This document shows, in pieces, positions 43,633-53,242 of a stretch of DNA of 64,000 nt. The position numbers and the translations under genes were made by a program. This DNA is from Sporolituus thermophilus DSM 23256 (lineage in GTDB: Bacteria; Bacillota; Negativicutes; Sporomusales; Thermosinaceae). Within the stretch, counting starts at the first letter, position 1. Each line of letters opens with the position of its first letter. The notes beneath the pieces are model-generated. The model saw only the letters and a list, made by a program, of their open reading frames with translations. It was not told the origin of the DNA and ran no database searches. Where the stretch lies: contig NZ_FNBU01000001.1 of the NCBI RefSeq assembly GCF_900102435.1, positions 133,203-197,202 of the forward strand. Reading direction: 5' to 3'.

Positions 43633-44403
43633 ATGGCAGATGTATTGAAAATTGGCGACAAAGAACTTACCAGCCGCCTCTTTTTAGGCACCGGTAAGTT
43701 CGCGTCCAACAAATTGATCCCCGAAGCCGTCGCGGCTTCAGGAGCGCAAGTGGTGACCGTGGCGCTAAGGCGCGTCGACCCAGACAGCCGCGACGAGAAC
43801 ATTATCAACTATATTCCGCAGAACTGCATTTTAATGCCCAACACTTCCGGCGCCAGAACCGCCGAGGAAGCCGTGCGGATTGCCCGCCTGGCAAGAGCCG
43901 CCGGCTGCGGCAACTGGGTCAAGATTGAAGTAATATCCGATAACCGTTATTTACTACCTGATAACTACGAGACAATTAAGGCAACCGAAATTTTAGCGGC
44001 CGAAGGCTTTGTCGTACTGCCCTATATGAGCCCTGACTTAATTGTGGCAAAAAGGCTGGCCGCAGCCGGGGCGGCGGCCGTAATGCCGCTGGGGGCGCCG
44101 ATCGGCAGCAACCGTGGGTTAAAGACAAAAGAGTTGATCCGGATTTTAATCGAAGAAATACCTTTGCCGATCATTGTCGACGCCGGCATCGGCCGGCCGT
44201 CGGAAGCAGCCGAGGCAATGGAGATAGGCGCGGCGGCGGTCTTGGTGAATACCGCTATTGCAACCGCGGCCGACCCGGTAGCCATGGCGAAGGCTTTTGG
44301 TCTGGCTGTCGCCGCCGGACGCACCGCCTATTTGGCCGGCCCGGGCGCTGTCCAGCAGTATGCCAGCGCCTCGTCGCCTTTGACCGGCTTCCTCCGCGAA
44401 TAA
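43633..44403 (+). CDS. thiG: Thiazole synthase
   Basis: A 256-residue TIM-barrel enzyme that joins deoxyxylulose phosphate, dehydroglycine and ThiS thiocarboxylate into thiazole phosphate. The Schiff-base Lys is in GNWVKIEVI (about residue 96), and the phosphate-binding sequences GAPIGSNRG and [11 protein letters not shown] are present. Length is typical. It is downstream of thiS and upstream of thiH. Confidence 0.96.
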   Translation: MADVLKIGDKELTSRLFLGTGKFASNKLIPEAVAASGAQVVTVALRRVDPDSRDENIINYIPQNCILMPNTSGARTAEEAVRIARLARAAGCGNWVKIEVISDNRYLLPDNYETIKATEILAAEGFVVLPYMSPDLIVAKRLAAAGAAAVMPLGAPIGSNRGLKTKELIRILIEEIPLPIIVDAGIGRPSEAAEAMEIGAAAVLVNTAIATAADPVAMAKAFGLAVAAGRTAYLAGPGAVQQYASASSPLTGFLRE

Positions 44404-44410
44404 CCTATGA

Positions 44411-45529
<1,119 letters not shown>

Positions 45530-45562
45530 CGCTGCGTCTGCCGGAACAGGAGCAAGAGCGGC

Positions 45563-46189
45563 ATGAATACTTTTGAGCAAGGATTACTGCGTTATTTTAC
45601 GGCCAATATGCTGGCCAAAATCCAGTCTGTCAAAATCGGTATTGCCGGCGCCGGCGGCCTGGGGTCAAACTGCGCTCAACTGCTGGTGCGGTCTGGTTTT
45701 AAGAAGTTCAAAATTGTCGATTTTGACTGTATTGACTACAGCAACCTCAACCGGCAGTTTTATTTTCTCCACCAGGTTGCCAAGCCGAAGGCGCCAATGC
45801 TACGGGAAAACTTGCGCCAGATTAACCCTGATGTCGAAATAGATATCGTCCAGACAAAAATAGATGAAAATAATATTAACGGACTGTTCGGGGACTGCGA
45901 CGTTGTCGTCGAGGCCGTCGACCGGGCGGAATTCAAGAAAATGATTGTCGAGCATTATATCGCGTCCGGGAAACTCTTGGTCGCCGCATCCGGGCTGGCC
46001 GGCTGGGGCGATAGCGACCGCATTCGCGTCCACAAAATTAAAGATAATTTTTACTTAGTAGGCGATCTGACAACCGCGAGCGGGCCTGACTGCCCGCCGG
46101 TGGCACCTTGTGTAAATATTGCCGCGGCCAAACAAGCCGACGTAATTCTTAACTGGGTTTTAGGACCAATAAAAAAAGGGGGCAACTAG
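45563..46189 (+). CDS. thiF: ThiS adenylyltransferase ThiF
   Basis: A 208-residue E1-like enzyme. The nucleotide motif GIAGAGGLGSNCAQLL (about residues 27-42), Arg finger region NLNRQFYF and the activating segment VDFDCIDYSNLN are intact. It is shorter than E. coli ThiF (251) and ends soon after the CPPVAPCVN segment, the compact form common in Firmicutes anaerobes. It adenylates the ThiS C terminus. It is 1 bp before thiE. Confidence 0.92.
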   Translation: MNTFEQGLLRYFTANMLAKIQSVKIGIAGAGGLGSNCAQLLVRSGFKKFKIVDFDCIDYSNLNRQFYFLHQVAKPKAPMLRENLRQINPDVEIDIVQTKIDENNINGLFGDCDVVVEAVDRAEFKKMIVEHYIASGKLLVAASGLAGWGDSDRIRVHKIKDNFYLVGDLTTASGPDCPPVAPCVNIAAAKQADVILNWVLGPIKKGGN

Positions 46190-46190
46190 T

Positions 46191-46838
46191 GTGGATAGAC
46201 AAACGGCCTTAGCCATTTTGCACCGCGCCGACATCTACGGCATAACTTCGGAAGAGCACTCGCTGGGACGCAGCAATGTCGAGGTAGCCCAGCTCATGAT
46301 CGCGGCCGGCATTAAGGTAATTCAGTACCGGGAAAAAGACAAGAAGGCGCGCCTTATGTATGAGGAGTGCTGTAAAATTCGCGAGCTCACCCGCGCCGCC
46401 GGCGTACTGTTTATTGTTAACGATCACATTGATTTGGCTATGTTGGTCGAGGCTGACGGCGTGCATATCGGTCAAGACGACCTGCCGCCGGCCAAGGTTC
46501 GCGAGCTGGTGGGCAAAGAGATGCTTATCGGCCTGTCAACCCACAACCCGGCCGAGGCCCAGGCCGCCGAAAAAGCGGGTGTTGTTGATTATATCGGGGT
46601 CGGCCCCATCTATGCGACTCAAACCAAAAAGGATGTCAGTGCTCCGGTTGGGCTGGAATACCTTTCTTATGTCGCCCAAAACATTTCCCTGCCCTTTGTG
46701 GCCATCGGCGGGATTAAGGAGCATAATCTCGCCGAAGTCATCCGCCATGGCGGCCGCACCGTCGCCTTAGTAACGGAAATTGTCGGCGCGGTGGATATCA
46801 AGGCAAAAGTCCAGGCCCTGCGCGCGAAATTTACATGA
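46191..46838 (+). CDS. thiE: Thiamine-phosphate synthase
   Basis: A 215-residue TIM-barrel enzyme that joins HMP pyrophosphate and thiazole phosphate. The family motifs VIQYREKDK, DGVHIGQDDLP, STHN, DYIGVGPIYATQTKKD and AIGGI are all present. Start is GTG at 46191, after AAAAAGGGGG. It is the last gene of the operon. thiC and thiD are not in the window, so the pyrimidine half must come from elsewhere. Confidence 0.95.
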   Translation: MDRQTALAILHRADIYGITSEEHSLGRSNVEVAQLMIAAGIKVIQYREKDKKARLMYEECCKIRELTRAAGVLFIVNDHIDLAMLVEADGVHIGQDDLPPAKVRELVGKEMLIGLSTHNPAEAQAAEKAGVVDYIGVGPIYATQTKKDVSAPVGLEYLSYVAQNISLPFVAIGGIKEHNLAEVIRHGGRTVALVTEIVGAVDIKAKVQALRAKFT

Positions 46839-46845
46839 TTTACCA

Positions 46846-46875
46846 TTGACGAAACAGCACGCAGTCTGCTATAAT
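46846..46875 (+). promoter_or_regulatory. tRNA cluster promoter
   Basis: TTGACG (46846-46851), 18 bp and TATAAT (46870-46875), 12 bp before the first tRNA. Confidence 0.85.
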
Positions 46876-46887
46876 TTAAAGCTGTCT

Positions 46888-46964
46888 GGGGTTATAGCTC
46901 AGTTGGTTAGAGCGCTTCGTTGACATCGAAGAGGTCAGCGGTTCGAGTCCGTTTAACCCCACCA
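46888..46964 (+). tRNA. tRNA-Val (GAC)
   Basis: A cloverleaf with acceptor GGGGTTA/TAACCCC, anticodon stem CTTCG/CGAAG and loop TTGACAT, giving anticodon GAC. CCA is encoded (46962-46964). It would read GUC and GUU, including the GUC proposed as specifier of the ilv T-box at 60368. Confidence 0.96.
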
Positions 46965-46968
46965 GCGT

Positions 46969-47045
46969 CGGGGCGTAGCTCAGTTTGGTAGAGCGCCATC
47001 TTGGGGTGGTGGAGGCCGCTGGTTCAAGTCCAGTCGCTCCGACCA
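46969..47045 (+). tRNA. tRNA-Pro (GGG)
   Basis: Acceptor CGGGGCG/CGCTCCG with one G-T pair, anticodon stem CCATC/GGTGG, loop TTGGGGT, anticodon GGG. CCA is encoded. It lies four bases after tRNA-Val. Confidence 0.95.
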
Positions 47046-47053
47046 TAAACTTT

Positions 47054-47130
47054 CGGGGTGTAGCTCAGTTTGGTAGAGCGTTCGGTTCGGGACCGAAAGG
47101 TCGTAGGTTCAAATCCTGTCACCCCGACCA
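47054..47130 (+). tRNA. tRNA-Pro (CGG)
   Basis: Acceptor CGGGGTG/CACCCCG, anticodon stem TTCGG/CCGAA, loop TTCGGGA, anticodon CGG. CCA is encoded. It is a second proline isoacceptor in tandem. Confidence 0.95.
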
Positions 47131-47141
47131 TCCAAAATTTT

Positions 47142-47171
47142 AACGCCAACCATTGCGGTTGGCGTTTTGTT
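47142..47171 (+). terminator. tRNA cluster terminator
   Basis: ACGCCAACC pairs with GGTTGGCGT around ATTGC, followed by TTTGTTT. Confidence 0.9.
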
Positions 47172-47183
47172 TAGGCTTTGCAT

Positions 47184-47325
47184 GAAAAAGCGCACTGCGC
47201 CTATTAAAAACCACAAAGGACGCTAAGGACGCTAAGGGTATACCGGGCGCGACGCATGTCGCGCCAAAAAAGAAAAATTCTTCGCGTAACTTCGCGCGTG
47301 CCCTTTGCGGTAAAAGCTTATACTT
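47184..47325. repeat. Dispersed modular repeat, copy 5
   Basis: It starts with AAAAAGCGCACTGCGCC, then AACCACAAAGGACGCTAAGG. The segment 47218-47278 nearly equals 31090-31155 of copy 4. It contains GGCGCGACGCATGTCGCGCC, a perfect palindrome. It is non-coding. Confidence 0.85.
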
Positions 47326-47341
47326 TCTGACAATGAGGCAT

Positions 47342-47366
47342 AAAGGCCGCCCGACGGGCGGCCTTT
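47342..47366. terminator. Terminator of the decarboxylase gene
   Basis: AAAGGCCGCCC and GGGCGGCCTTT around GAC: an 11-bp perfect stem just downstream of the minus-strand decarboxylase. Confidence 0.88.
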
Positions 47367-47386
47367 GTCATTTATAGCTTTTTATT

Positions 47387-48544
47387 TCAGCTGGCATTTG
47401 CCAGTTTGCTAATTTCCGCCTTAATCTCTTCCCACACAATAATCGGCGCTTTAGCAAATCCGTTGAAAACCGTCGCCGAAGCGGAAGTGTAGGAGCCGCA
47501 GGCCGGCACTAAGATAAGGTCGTCCATCGCCAGCGGCGGCGTCAGTTTATCACGGAACAGGACGTCCAGCGAGTCACAGCTCGGCCCGGCGAAGGTCGCC
47601 GCGATTTTCGGCCCGCACTTAAAGGTCTCCAATTCAAAGTCCCAGTGGTCGAAGATAATGCCGGAGAAAGTACCGTACAGGCCTTCATCCAGGAAATACC
47701 ACTGCTGGCCGTTACGCTGCTGCACGCCGATGACGCGGGTAATAAGGTTGACAGCCGTACCGCAGATAAAACGGCCCGGCTCGGCCCATATTTCGGTATT
47801 GGGGAAGTACTGGGCCAAGGCCGTGCGGATCTGGCTCATCATAGCTGCCGCATCCACCTTCATGCCAATCGCCGGGATGGGAAACCCGCCGCCGATATCC
47901 AGAATACGCAGATTAAACCCTTTTTGGGCCGCAGCGTCGAAAATCCGGCGGCAGGCCGCCAGGGCGTCCACATAGGCGCCGGCGTCGGTCGACTGGCTGC
48001 CCACATGAAAACAGAGACCGGCCACGTCCAGCCCCTGCTCGCGGGCAATCGTCAAGAGACGGAGCGCTTCGTCGGGGTGGGCGCCAAATTTTTTATTCAA
48101 GTCGACCAGGGCGTTGGGATTATCGACCCGCACCCGAAGCAGCACCGTGCCGCCCGGGACCGCCTTGGCCATCTTATAAATCTCGCTTTCGCTGTCAAAA
48201 GTAAATTTGCGCACACCGGTTTGCCGCGCCGCCGCCAACCCGGACGCGGTTTTCACCGGATTGGCGTAGACAATGCGCTCGGGCGCGATGCCCATCTGGG
48301 CCAGGGCCAGGATTTCGCCGTCCGAAGCCACGTCAAAACACGCGCCGAGACCGGCGAGCTCGTCAATAATGCGCGAGTCCGGATTGGCCTTCATGGCATA
48401 ATAGATATGCACGCCAGGCAGGTGTTCTGCCAGGAAATTGTAATTATAACGGATTTGGTCGCGGGACAACACCAACAGCGGGGTGCCATATTTGGCGGCC
48501 AGTGCCTCCACGGCCGGTTGTGACAATTTGAATATTTTTTGCAT
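47387..48544 (-). CDS. Lysine/ornithine decarboxylase, fold type III
   Basis: A 385-residue alanine-racemase-fold PLP enzyme. The PLP lysine is K52 (YYAMKANPD); HVGSQ (180-184), GGGFP (218-222) and EPGRF (255-259) bind PLP, and C323-D324 (CDSLD) is the ODC-type catalytic pair rather than that of diaminopimelate decarboxylase. It resembles the Selenomonas ruminantium lysine/ornithine decarboxylase, whose cadaverine is attached to peptidoglycan in several Negativicutes. A biosynthetic ornithine decarboxylase or a carboxynorspermidine decarboxylase relative is the alternative. It is monocistronic. Confidence 0.85.
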   Translation of the reverse strand: MQKIFKLSQPAVEALAAKYGTPLLVLSRDQIRYNYNFLAEHLPGVHIYYAMKANPDSRIIDELAGLGACFDVASDGEILALAQMGIAPERIVYANPVKTASGLAAARQTGVRKFTFDSESEIYKMAKAVPGGTVLLRVRVDNPNALVDLNKKFGAHPDEALRLLTIAREQGLDVAGLCFHVGSQSTDAGAYVDALAACRRIFDAAAQKGFNLRILDIGGGFPIPAIGMKVDAAAMMSQIRTALAQYFPNTEIWAEPGRFICGTAVNLITRVIGVQQRNGQQWYFLDEGLYGTFSGIIFDHWDFELETFKCGPKIAATFAGPSCDSLDVLFRDKLTPPLAMDDLILVPACGSYTSASATVFNGFAKAPIIVWEEIKAEISKLANAS

Positions 48545-48639
48545 TAGTCTGCACCTGCCTCTCGATTATTCGCTTTCCTGATTGTATCATAAACAGCCAA
48601 AAGTGCAATAGCAAAGGCAGGAAAAATTCAGGGAGTAAC

Positions 48640-48671
48640 AGAGGCGGCAAGCCCAATAAGCTGCCGCCTCT
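48640..48671. terminator. Terminator-like hairpin after glcF
   Basis: AGAGGCGGCA (48640-48649) pairs with TGCCGCCTCT (48662-48671). The T-run on the minus strand is weak. Confidence 0.6.
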
Positions 48672-48675
48672 TTAG

Positions 48676-49899
48676 TTAAAGCACCTGGCTGATGTGCATC
48701 GCCCGGAACTTGCCCGCGCTTTTCGCGGCCGCCTTATTCAGTTGCACCAGGCAGACAGGACATTCGGTAACGACGATTTGGGCGCCCGTCTGCTCGATAT
48801 TGGCTCTTTTCTTGTCAAGAATCGCCTCCGCAATGTCAGGATAATCAATATGGAACGAACCGGCGCCGCCACAGCAGGTATCGGCGCCAGGCATTTCGAC
48901 GTAATCCGCTGCCGCAGTGAGCAGCTGTCGCGGCTGCTTTTTGATCCCCTGGCCGCGGCCGAGATGGCACGGCTCGTGGAAGGTAATCTTCACAATGCTG
49001 CGTTGCCTGGGCTGATAGCCCACCTTTACCAGATATTCGCTGAGGCCCATAATCTTGCGGCTGAACGCGGCCGCCCGGTCTTTCCACTCCGGGTCGTCGG
49101 CAAAATAGGAAGCAACGTGTTTGAGCATGCCGCTGCAGCTGGCGCAGTCGCTAACCACCACATCAACGTCTTCAAACAGGCGGATGTTTTCTTTCGCCAG
49201 TTCCAGAAAATCGCCGCGCAAGCCGTGGGCCAGGTGCGGCAAGCCGCAGCACACATTGTCCACCAATTTCGGCTCGGACAGCGTGCGTAAAATCGCCACC
49301 GTCTCCCTGGCCGCCTCGGGAAACATCATCCGCATGCCACAGCCATAGAAATAGGCCACTTTAGCATTCGCCGGGAGACTTACGCTCCGATGGGGCGCCG
49401 GGCCGCCGAGGGCGGCCGGGCCGGCAAAATTGGCAAGATACTGCTCGCGGGTCAACCCACTTGGTGCCATACCGAAAGGCACGAAACGGTTTAACCCCAC
49501 TTTGCGCAGCACGCCCAGGGCCCCGGCCGACATTTTGACCAGCGTCCGGTGTTTCAGCATCGTGCCGAGCGCCTTATACTTTATACCGGCGCCGGACTTG
49601 TCGGCAAAGTACTGCCGGACGGCCATCATCGCCTCATCGGTTTTGACCTTGCTCGGACAGTTGTCGACGCACGTCCGGCAGAGCAAGCAAAAATTCATCG
49701 CTTCCAGCACGTCAGGCGTGGGCTCAAACCCGCCCTGCACCAGCGCGCGGGCGATGTTATTTTTGCCGCGGGCGCTGGACGCTTCAATATCTTTTACGCC
49801 AAACAGCGGACATACGGTCAGGCAGGTGCCGCAGCGGTCGCACTGGCTGACGATGCTGCTCACCTTTTGCAAAAGGTCGCGTTTATCGGTATTGCTCAT
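48676..49899 (-). CDS. glcF: GlcF-type iron-sulfur subunit of a 2-hydroxyacid dehydrogenase
   Basis: A 407-residue protein. Two [4Fe-4S] motifs lie near the N terminus (C20, C23, C26, C30 and C71, C74, C77, C81), and two CCG domains follow (CCGLPH near 215 and CCGGAGSF near 340), as in glycolate oxidase GlcF and heterodisulfide reductase subunits. It should accept electrons from the FAD subunit encoded just upstream (24 bp) and pass them to quinone or another carrier. The substrate, lactate or glycolate, is not decided by sequence. Confidence 0.9.
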   Translation of the reverse strand: MSNTDKRDLLQKVSSIVSQCDRCGTCLTVCPLFGVKDIEASSARGKNNIARALVQGGFEPTPDVLEAMNFCLLCRTCVDNCPSKVKTDEAMMAVRQYFADKSGAGIKYKALGTMLKHRTLVKMSAGALGVLRKVGLNRFVPFGMAPSGLTREQYLANFAGPAALGGPAPHRSVSLPANAKVAYFYGCGMRMMFPEAARETVAILRTLSEPKLVDNVCCGLPHLAHGLRGDFLELAKENIRLFEDVDVVVSDCASCSGMLKHVASYFADDPEWKDRAAAFSRKIMGLSEYLVKVGYQPRQRSIVKITFHEPCHLGRGQGIKKQPRQLLTAAADYVEMPGADTCCGGAGSFHIDYPDIAEAILDKKRANIEQTGAQIVVTECPVCLVQLNKAAAKSAGKFRAMHISQVL

Positions 49900-49922
49900 G
49901 ATAAGCTCCTTCTAGCAAATAT

Positions 49923-51311
49923 TTACCATATTTTCCCGGGATTTAAAATGCCTTTCGGGTCGAGCGCCTGTTTAATCGCTTTGTGCACCCTGATACCCCC
50001 TTCACCCAGGGCACTTATCGTATACGGCCGTTTAGTAATGCCAATGCCGTGTTCGCCGGACAGCGTGCCGCCAACGGCCAGGGCCTCGGCAAAGATCTCG
50101 TCAACCGCCTTGTGCACCCGTTCGGCTTCTTCGGGATTAGACAGGTCGCACAAGACCGACGGGTGCAGGTTGCCGTCGCCGGCATGGCCATAAACGGCGA
50201 TAGGCAGGTTGTATTTTTCGGAGATTTTGCGGATGCGACGGACCATTTCGGGAAATTCGTTGCGCGGCACCGAAATGTCCTCACCCAGCCGGTTGGGCGC
50301 CATGGCCCCTACCGCCGAACTAAGGCCGCGGCGGATTGCCCAGATGTCTTCCTCTTCCTGCTTCGATTGCGCGATGCGCACTTCCGCAACGTTAAAGCCG
50401 CGGGCAATCGTCGCGATCTGTTCGGCTTGCTTATCAAGTTCTTCCTTATTATCGCCGTCGATTTCGATAATAACGCAGGCCTCGACGGCCTGATCGATAT
50501 CGAGCTTGCGATGGCGGGCCACCGCCTGAATACTCATTTTGTCCATCAGTTCGGCCGCCGCCGGCACAACGCCGGACTGCAGCATCTTATGAATAGTGGC
50601 GCAGGCGTCGTCAAGGGAGTAGAACATAAGCTGCAGCGTGTTACGCGCCTTGGGCATGGGGATAAGCCGGAGCAACACCTTGGTGATGATGCCCAGCGTG
50701 CCTTCCGAGCCGGTGAACAATTGGGTAAGGTTATAGCCGGTTACATTCTTAATGGCCTTGCCGCCGGTTTGAATAACCGTGCCGTCGGCCAGCACCACTT
50801 CCAGGCCCATCACATAGTTGCTGGTAACACCATACTTGACGGCCCGCATGCCGCCGGCGTTTTCGGCGACATTGCCGCCGATGGTGGAAAACTTCCAGCT
50901 TGCCGGGTCAGGCGGATAGAATAAGCCTTTGGCCGCACAGAAATTGTACAGGTCAACCGTCCGCACCCCTGGTTCGACGGTGATCATCATGTTCTTCTCA
51001 TCGAATTCCAAAATCTTGGTCATCCGGTCAAGGCATAAAGAAATACCGCCGGCCAGGGGAATACTGCCTCCGGTGCGGCCACTGGCCGCTCCCCGCGGCG
51101 TTACCGGGATGCCATGCTCGTTGGCCAGCGCCATTACTTGCGACACTTCCTCCGTCGTAAGGGGACGGACGACAACGTCAGGGTTATTGGCGGGCACGAG
51201 CGGAACAAAAGACGAATCATAAGAGTAGCCAAAACGGTCGATGTTGGAATCGAGCACGTTTTCGGCGCCAACAATGGCGCGCAGTTTTTCTTTAATTTCA
51301 TTGGCTATCAT
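49923..51311 (-). CDS. glcD: GlcD-type FAD-linked 2-hydroxyacid dehydrogenase
   Basis: A 462-residue FAD_binding_4 / FAD-oxidase C protein. PVTPRGAASGRTGGSIPLAGG (in halves around residues 72-92) is the FAD pyrophosphate region, and the C-terminal motif YGHAGDGNLHPSV (about 372-384) and SGEHGIGITK hold the catalytic His residues. It oxidises D-lactate or glycolate with GlcF as electron acceptor. Start follows GGAGGTGC. The roughly 250-bp leader contains a 12-codon ORF. Confidence 0.92.
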   Translation of the reverse strand: MIANEIKEKLRAIVGAENVLDSNIDRFGYSYDSSFVPLVPANNPDVVVRPLTTEEVSQVMALANEHGIPVTPRGAASGRTGGSIPLAGGISLCLDRMTKILEFDEKNMMITVEPGVRTVDLYNFCAAKGLFYPPDPASWKFSTIGGNVAENAGGMRAVKYGVTSNYVMGLEVVLADGTVIQTGGKAIKNVTGYNLTQLFTGSEGTLGIITKVLLRLIPMPKARNTLQLMFYSLDDACATIHKMLQSGVVPAAAELMDKMSIQAVARHRKLDIDQAVEACVIIEIDGDNKEELDKQAEQIATIARGFNVAEVRIAQSKQEEEDIWAIRRGLSSAVGAMAPNRLGEDISVPRNEFPEMVRRIRKISEKYNLPIAVYGHAGDGNLHPSVLCDLSNPEEAERVHKAVDEIFAEALAVGGTLSGEHGIGITKRPYTISALGEGGIRVHKAIKQALDPKGILNPGKIW

Positions 51312-51369
51312 TGCAGCACCTCCGTGTGAAATGCAAAAAGCAGCCTCCGCTTCTGGCGGTTCAGGGCCG

Positions 51370-51408
51370 TCACCTTGTAGTTGCCATTTTATTTAAATCA
51401 TTCGACAT
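51370..51408 (-). CDS. Possible leader peptide upstream of glcD
   Basis: AAAGGAG precedes an ATG at 51408 that encodes MSNDLNKMATTR and a stop, about 60 bp before the glcD start. The spacing from the ribosome site is long. It may be chance. Confidence 0.2.
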   Translation of the reverse strand: MSNDLNKMATTR

Positions 51409-51520
51409 ATTTAAAAGGCACTCCTTTCTAATCTTTTGACAAAAGCGGCAAAAGTTAAACGCCTTGCCAAAACCGCCTACCATTGCCGCCAAAATTTGCG
51501 GCCGGTTAGCGGCAATAAAA

Positions 51521-51544
51521 AGCTGCCCGGGGTAGAGGGCAGCT
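51521..51544 (-). terminator. Terminator of the amidohydrolase gene
   Basis: AGCTGCCC pairs with GGGCAGCT; the minus strand continues TTTTTATT. Confidence 0.85.
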
Positions 51545-51566
51545 GTAAAAACTGGATGTCATTGTT

Positions 51567-52976
51567 TCAAATTTGGTAAAAAGCGCTTTGCGCCAAGTCT
51601 ACTACCCGAGGCTGCAGCCCTTTTGCTTGTACATAGTCCGCGCCGGCGGCAGTGGTGATAACCGTGCTGCCTTGCCCGCAGACATAGCCGTTCACCATAA
51701 TAACCTTACCGTTTACTATTGTCATAAAGGCCTGCTGTCTAGTCAGGTCAAGCACGGTAATGTCGGCGTCGGCGCCAGGCCGGAAATGTCCTTTGTTCAT
51801 GAGGCCAAGAATACGGGCCGGGTTATAGCTGGTTTTCTGGACAAACTCTTTCAGCGTCAACGCCTGTAGTTTGACAAGGGACAGCCCCATTTCGACAATA
51901 ACATTGCGGGGGATGCCGCCGCCATCGGTGCTGATGGCGTCGACGACAAAACGGCCGTCAGGGCGCTTAGCCGTGGCCAGCCGCAGCCGCGGCTCAGGCG
52001 GGTTGACATTGAAGCTGACAGTGGTATCGGTTTCTTTTTGTCGCCAGTACGCTGCCGCTTCCGGGCCGGTAGCGAGCACCACTTCGCCACCCGCTTCCAT
52101 GTTGATTTGGGCCCAGCCGGCCAAAATGGCCTCCTCCAAGCCTTGTTCGGTCGGCGCAAACCCGCCGGCTTCAAGACATTTCCGGGTTTGCAGGCTTTCC
52201 GGCGCTCCTTGCGCGCACCTGGCGCTGGTACCGTTAAGGGGCGAAAGGTACGACTCACAGCGGATGTTGGGGTTAGCAATCAGGGCGGCAATGGCTTCTT
52301 CTGCTTCCTGCATCCAGGGGCGGATCACCCCCCGCGTGTAGCTGTTAATATGAGCAATATGCAGCGCCTGGCCTTGCGCCAGTTCGATCGCTTCGAGAAA
52401 GCCTTCAATGTTAGAACCTTTATTTAAGGTGCCGCAGTGGAAGGCAATGTAAGCCTTATTTTGATTGGCTACTTCGATGGCCCGGGCCGTAGCGTCAGGC
52501 GTTAGTGGGTAGTGACCGCCGAGCAGTTTAAGGCCAATAGCCCCCTTTTTTAGTGACCTGTCCAGCAAGTCCTGCAGTTCAGCCGTGCCGGGATTGGTGT
52601 CCTTTACGGTGTACTCAGGCCGCACATACTCAATCGTGGCGACATTCAGGCCCACCCCGTAGTCGCGGGCCAAATCGAGGACACTGTCGACCGGTCCGGC
52701 CATGTCCAAGGTGGTCGTAACCCCCGCCTTGGCCAGCATCTTGTGGCCAAATTTGCCGCCAATCCAAGCCGATATGTGCGTATGCAGGTCGACAATGCCG
52801 GGTACGACATGGTAGCCGCGTAGTTCGATTACTTCCTGGGCCAGAGTGGGAGCAATATCCGGCGCAATCTCCGCGATTTTACCGTCCTTAATGGCAACGT
52901 CCGCGACCTCTTCGCGGTCGGTGGCATAGTCAACAACCGTGCCGTTTTTTAAGAGTATGTCATAGCGATAAGCCAT
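51567..52976 (-). CDS. Amidohydrolase superfamily protein
   Basis: A 469-residue metal-dependent hydrolase. After an N-terminal beta domain (ILLKNGTVVD), the HxH metal motif is H65-T-H67 (DLHTHIS); candidate further ligands are K150 (GLKLLGGHYP), H180 (FHCGT), H209 (HIAHINSY) and D in ISTDGGG. The end of the barrel has GADADITVLD. It is related to dihydroorotase, hydantoinase and D-aminoacylase, and the substrate is unknown. It stands alone between its own terminator and a long upstream gap; the nitrilase and MFS genes upstream may belong with it. Confidence 0.82.
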   Translation of the reverse strand: MAYRYDILLKNGTVVDYATDREEVADVAIKDGKIAEIAPDIAPTLAQEVIELRGYHVVPGIVDLHTHISAWIGGKFGHKMLAKAGVTTTLDMAGPVDSVLDLARDYGVGLNVATIEYVRPEYTVKDTNPGTAELQDLLDRSLKKGAIGLKLLGGHYPLTPDATARAIEVANQNKAYIAFHCGTLNKGSNIEGFLEAIELAQGQALHIAHINSYTRGVIRPWMQEAEEAIAALIANPNIRCESYLSPLNGTSARCAQGAPESLQTRKCLEAGGFAPTEQGLEEAILAGWAQINMEAGGEVVLATGPEAAAYWRQKETDTTVSFNVNPPEPRLRLATAKRPDGRFVVDAISTDGGGIPRNVIVEMGLSLVKLQALTLKEFVQKTSYNPARILGLMNKGHFRPGADADITVLDLTRQQAFMTIVNGKVIMVNGYVCGQGSTVITTAAGADYVQAKGLQPRVVDLAQSAFYQI

Positions 52977-53116
52977 GTCCTTCCCCTCCTAATGGCTAAA
53001 CATCCTGCAGGCTATCCGAATCAGCACCGCGAGCAGCTGACTAATAGTCTTATCCTTGATTTATCTGGGGTCGGAAATATGAAAATGTATCAATTGTGTA
53101 AAAAGGGATTGCGTTT
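52977..53116. other. Upstream region of the amidohydrolase gene
   Basis: About 140 bp with no gene. I see no convincing promoter; TTGATA on the minus strand near 53084 lacks a partner -10. Confidence 0.4.
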
Positions 53117-53171
53117 CAAAAAAAGAGCCATTTTCAAAATCCGCAGTTAAAGCGGAGATTTTAAAATGGCT
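53117..53171 (-). terminator. Terminator of the nitrilase-family gene
   Basis: AGCCATTTT...AAAATGGCT with inner AAAATC/GATTTT and CCGC/GCGG makes a long imperfect stem; the minus strand then has seven T. Confidence 0.85.
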
Positions 53172-53242
53172 TATACCAAATTACCATAGTTCCAAACTTT
53201 TGCAGAACCCTTATTAAGAAATTTAATCTAGCACTGATTTGG

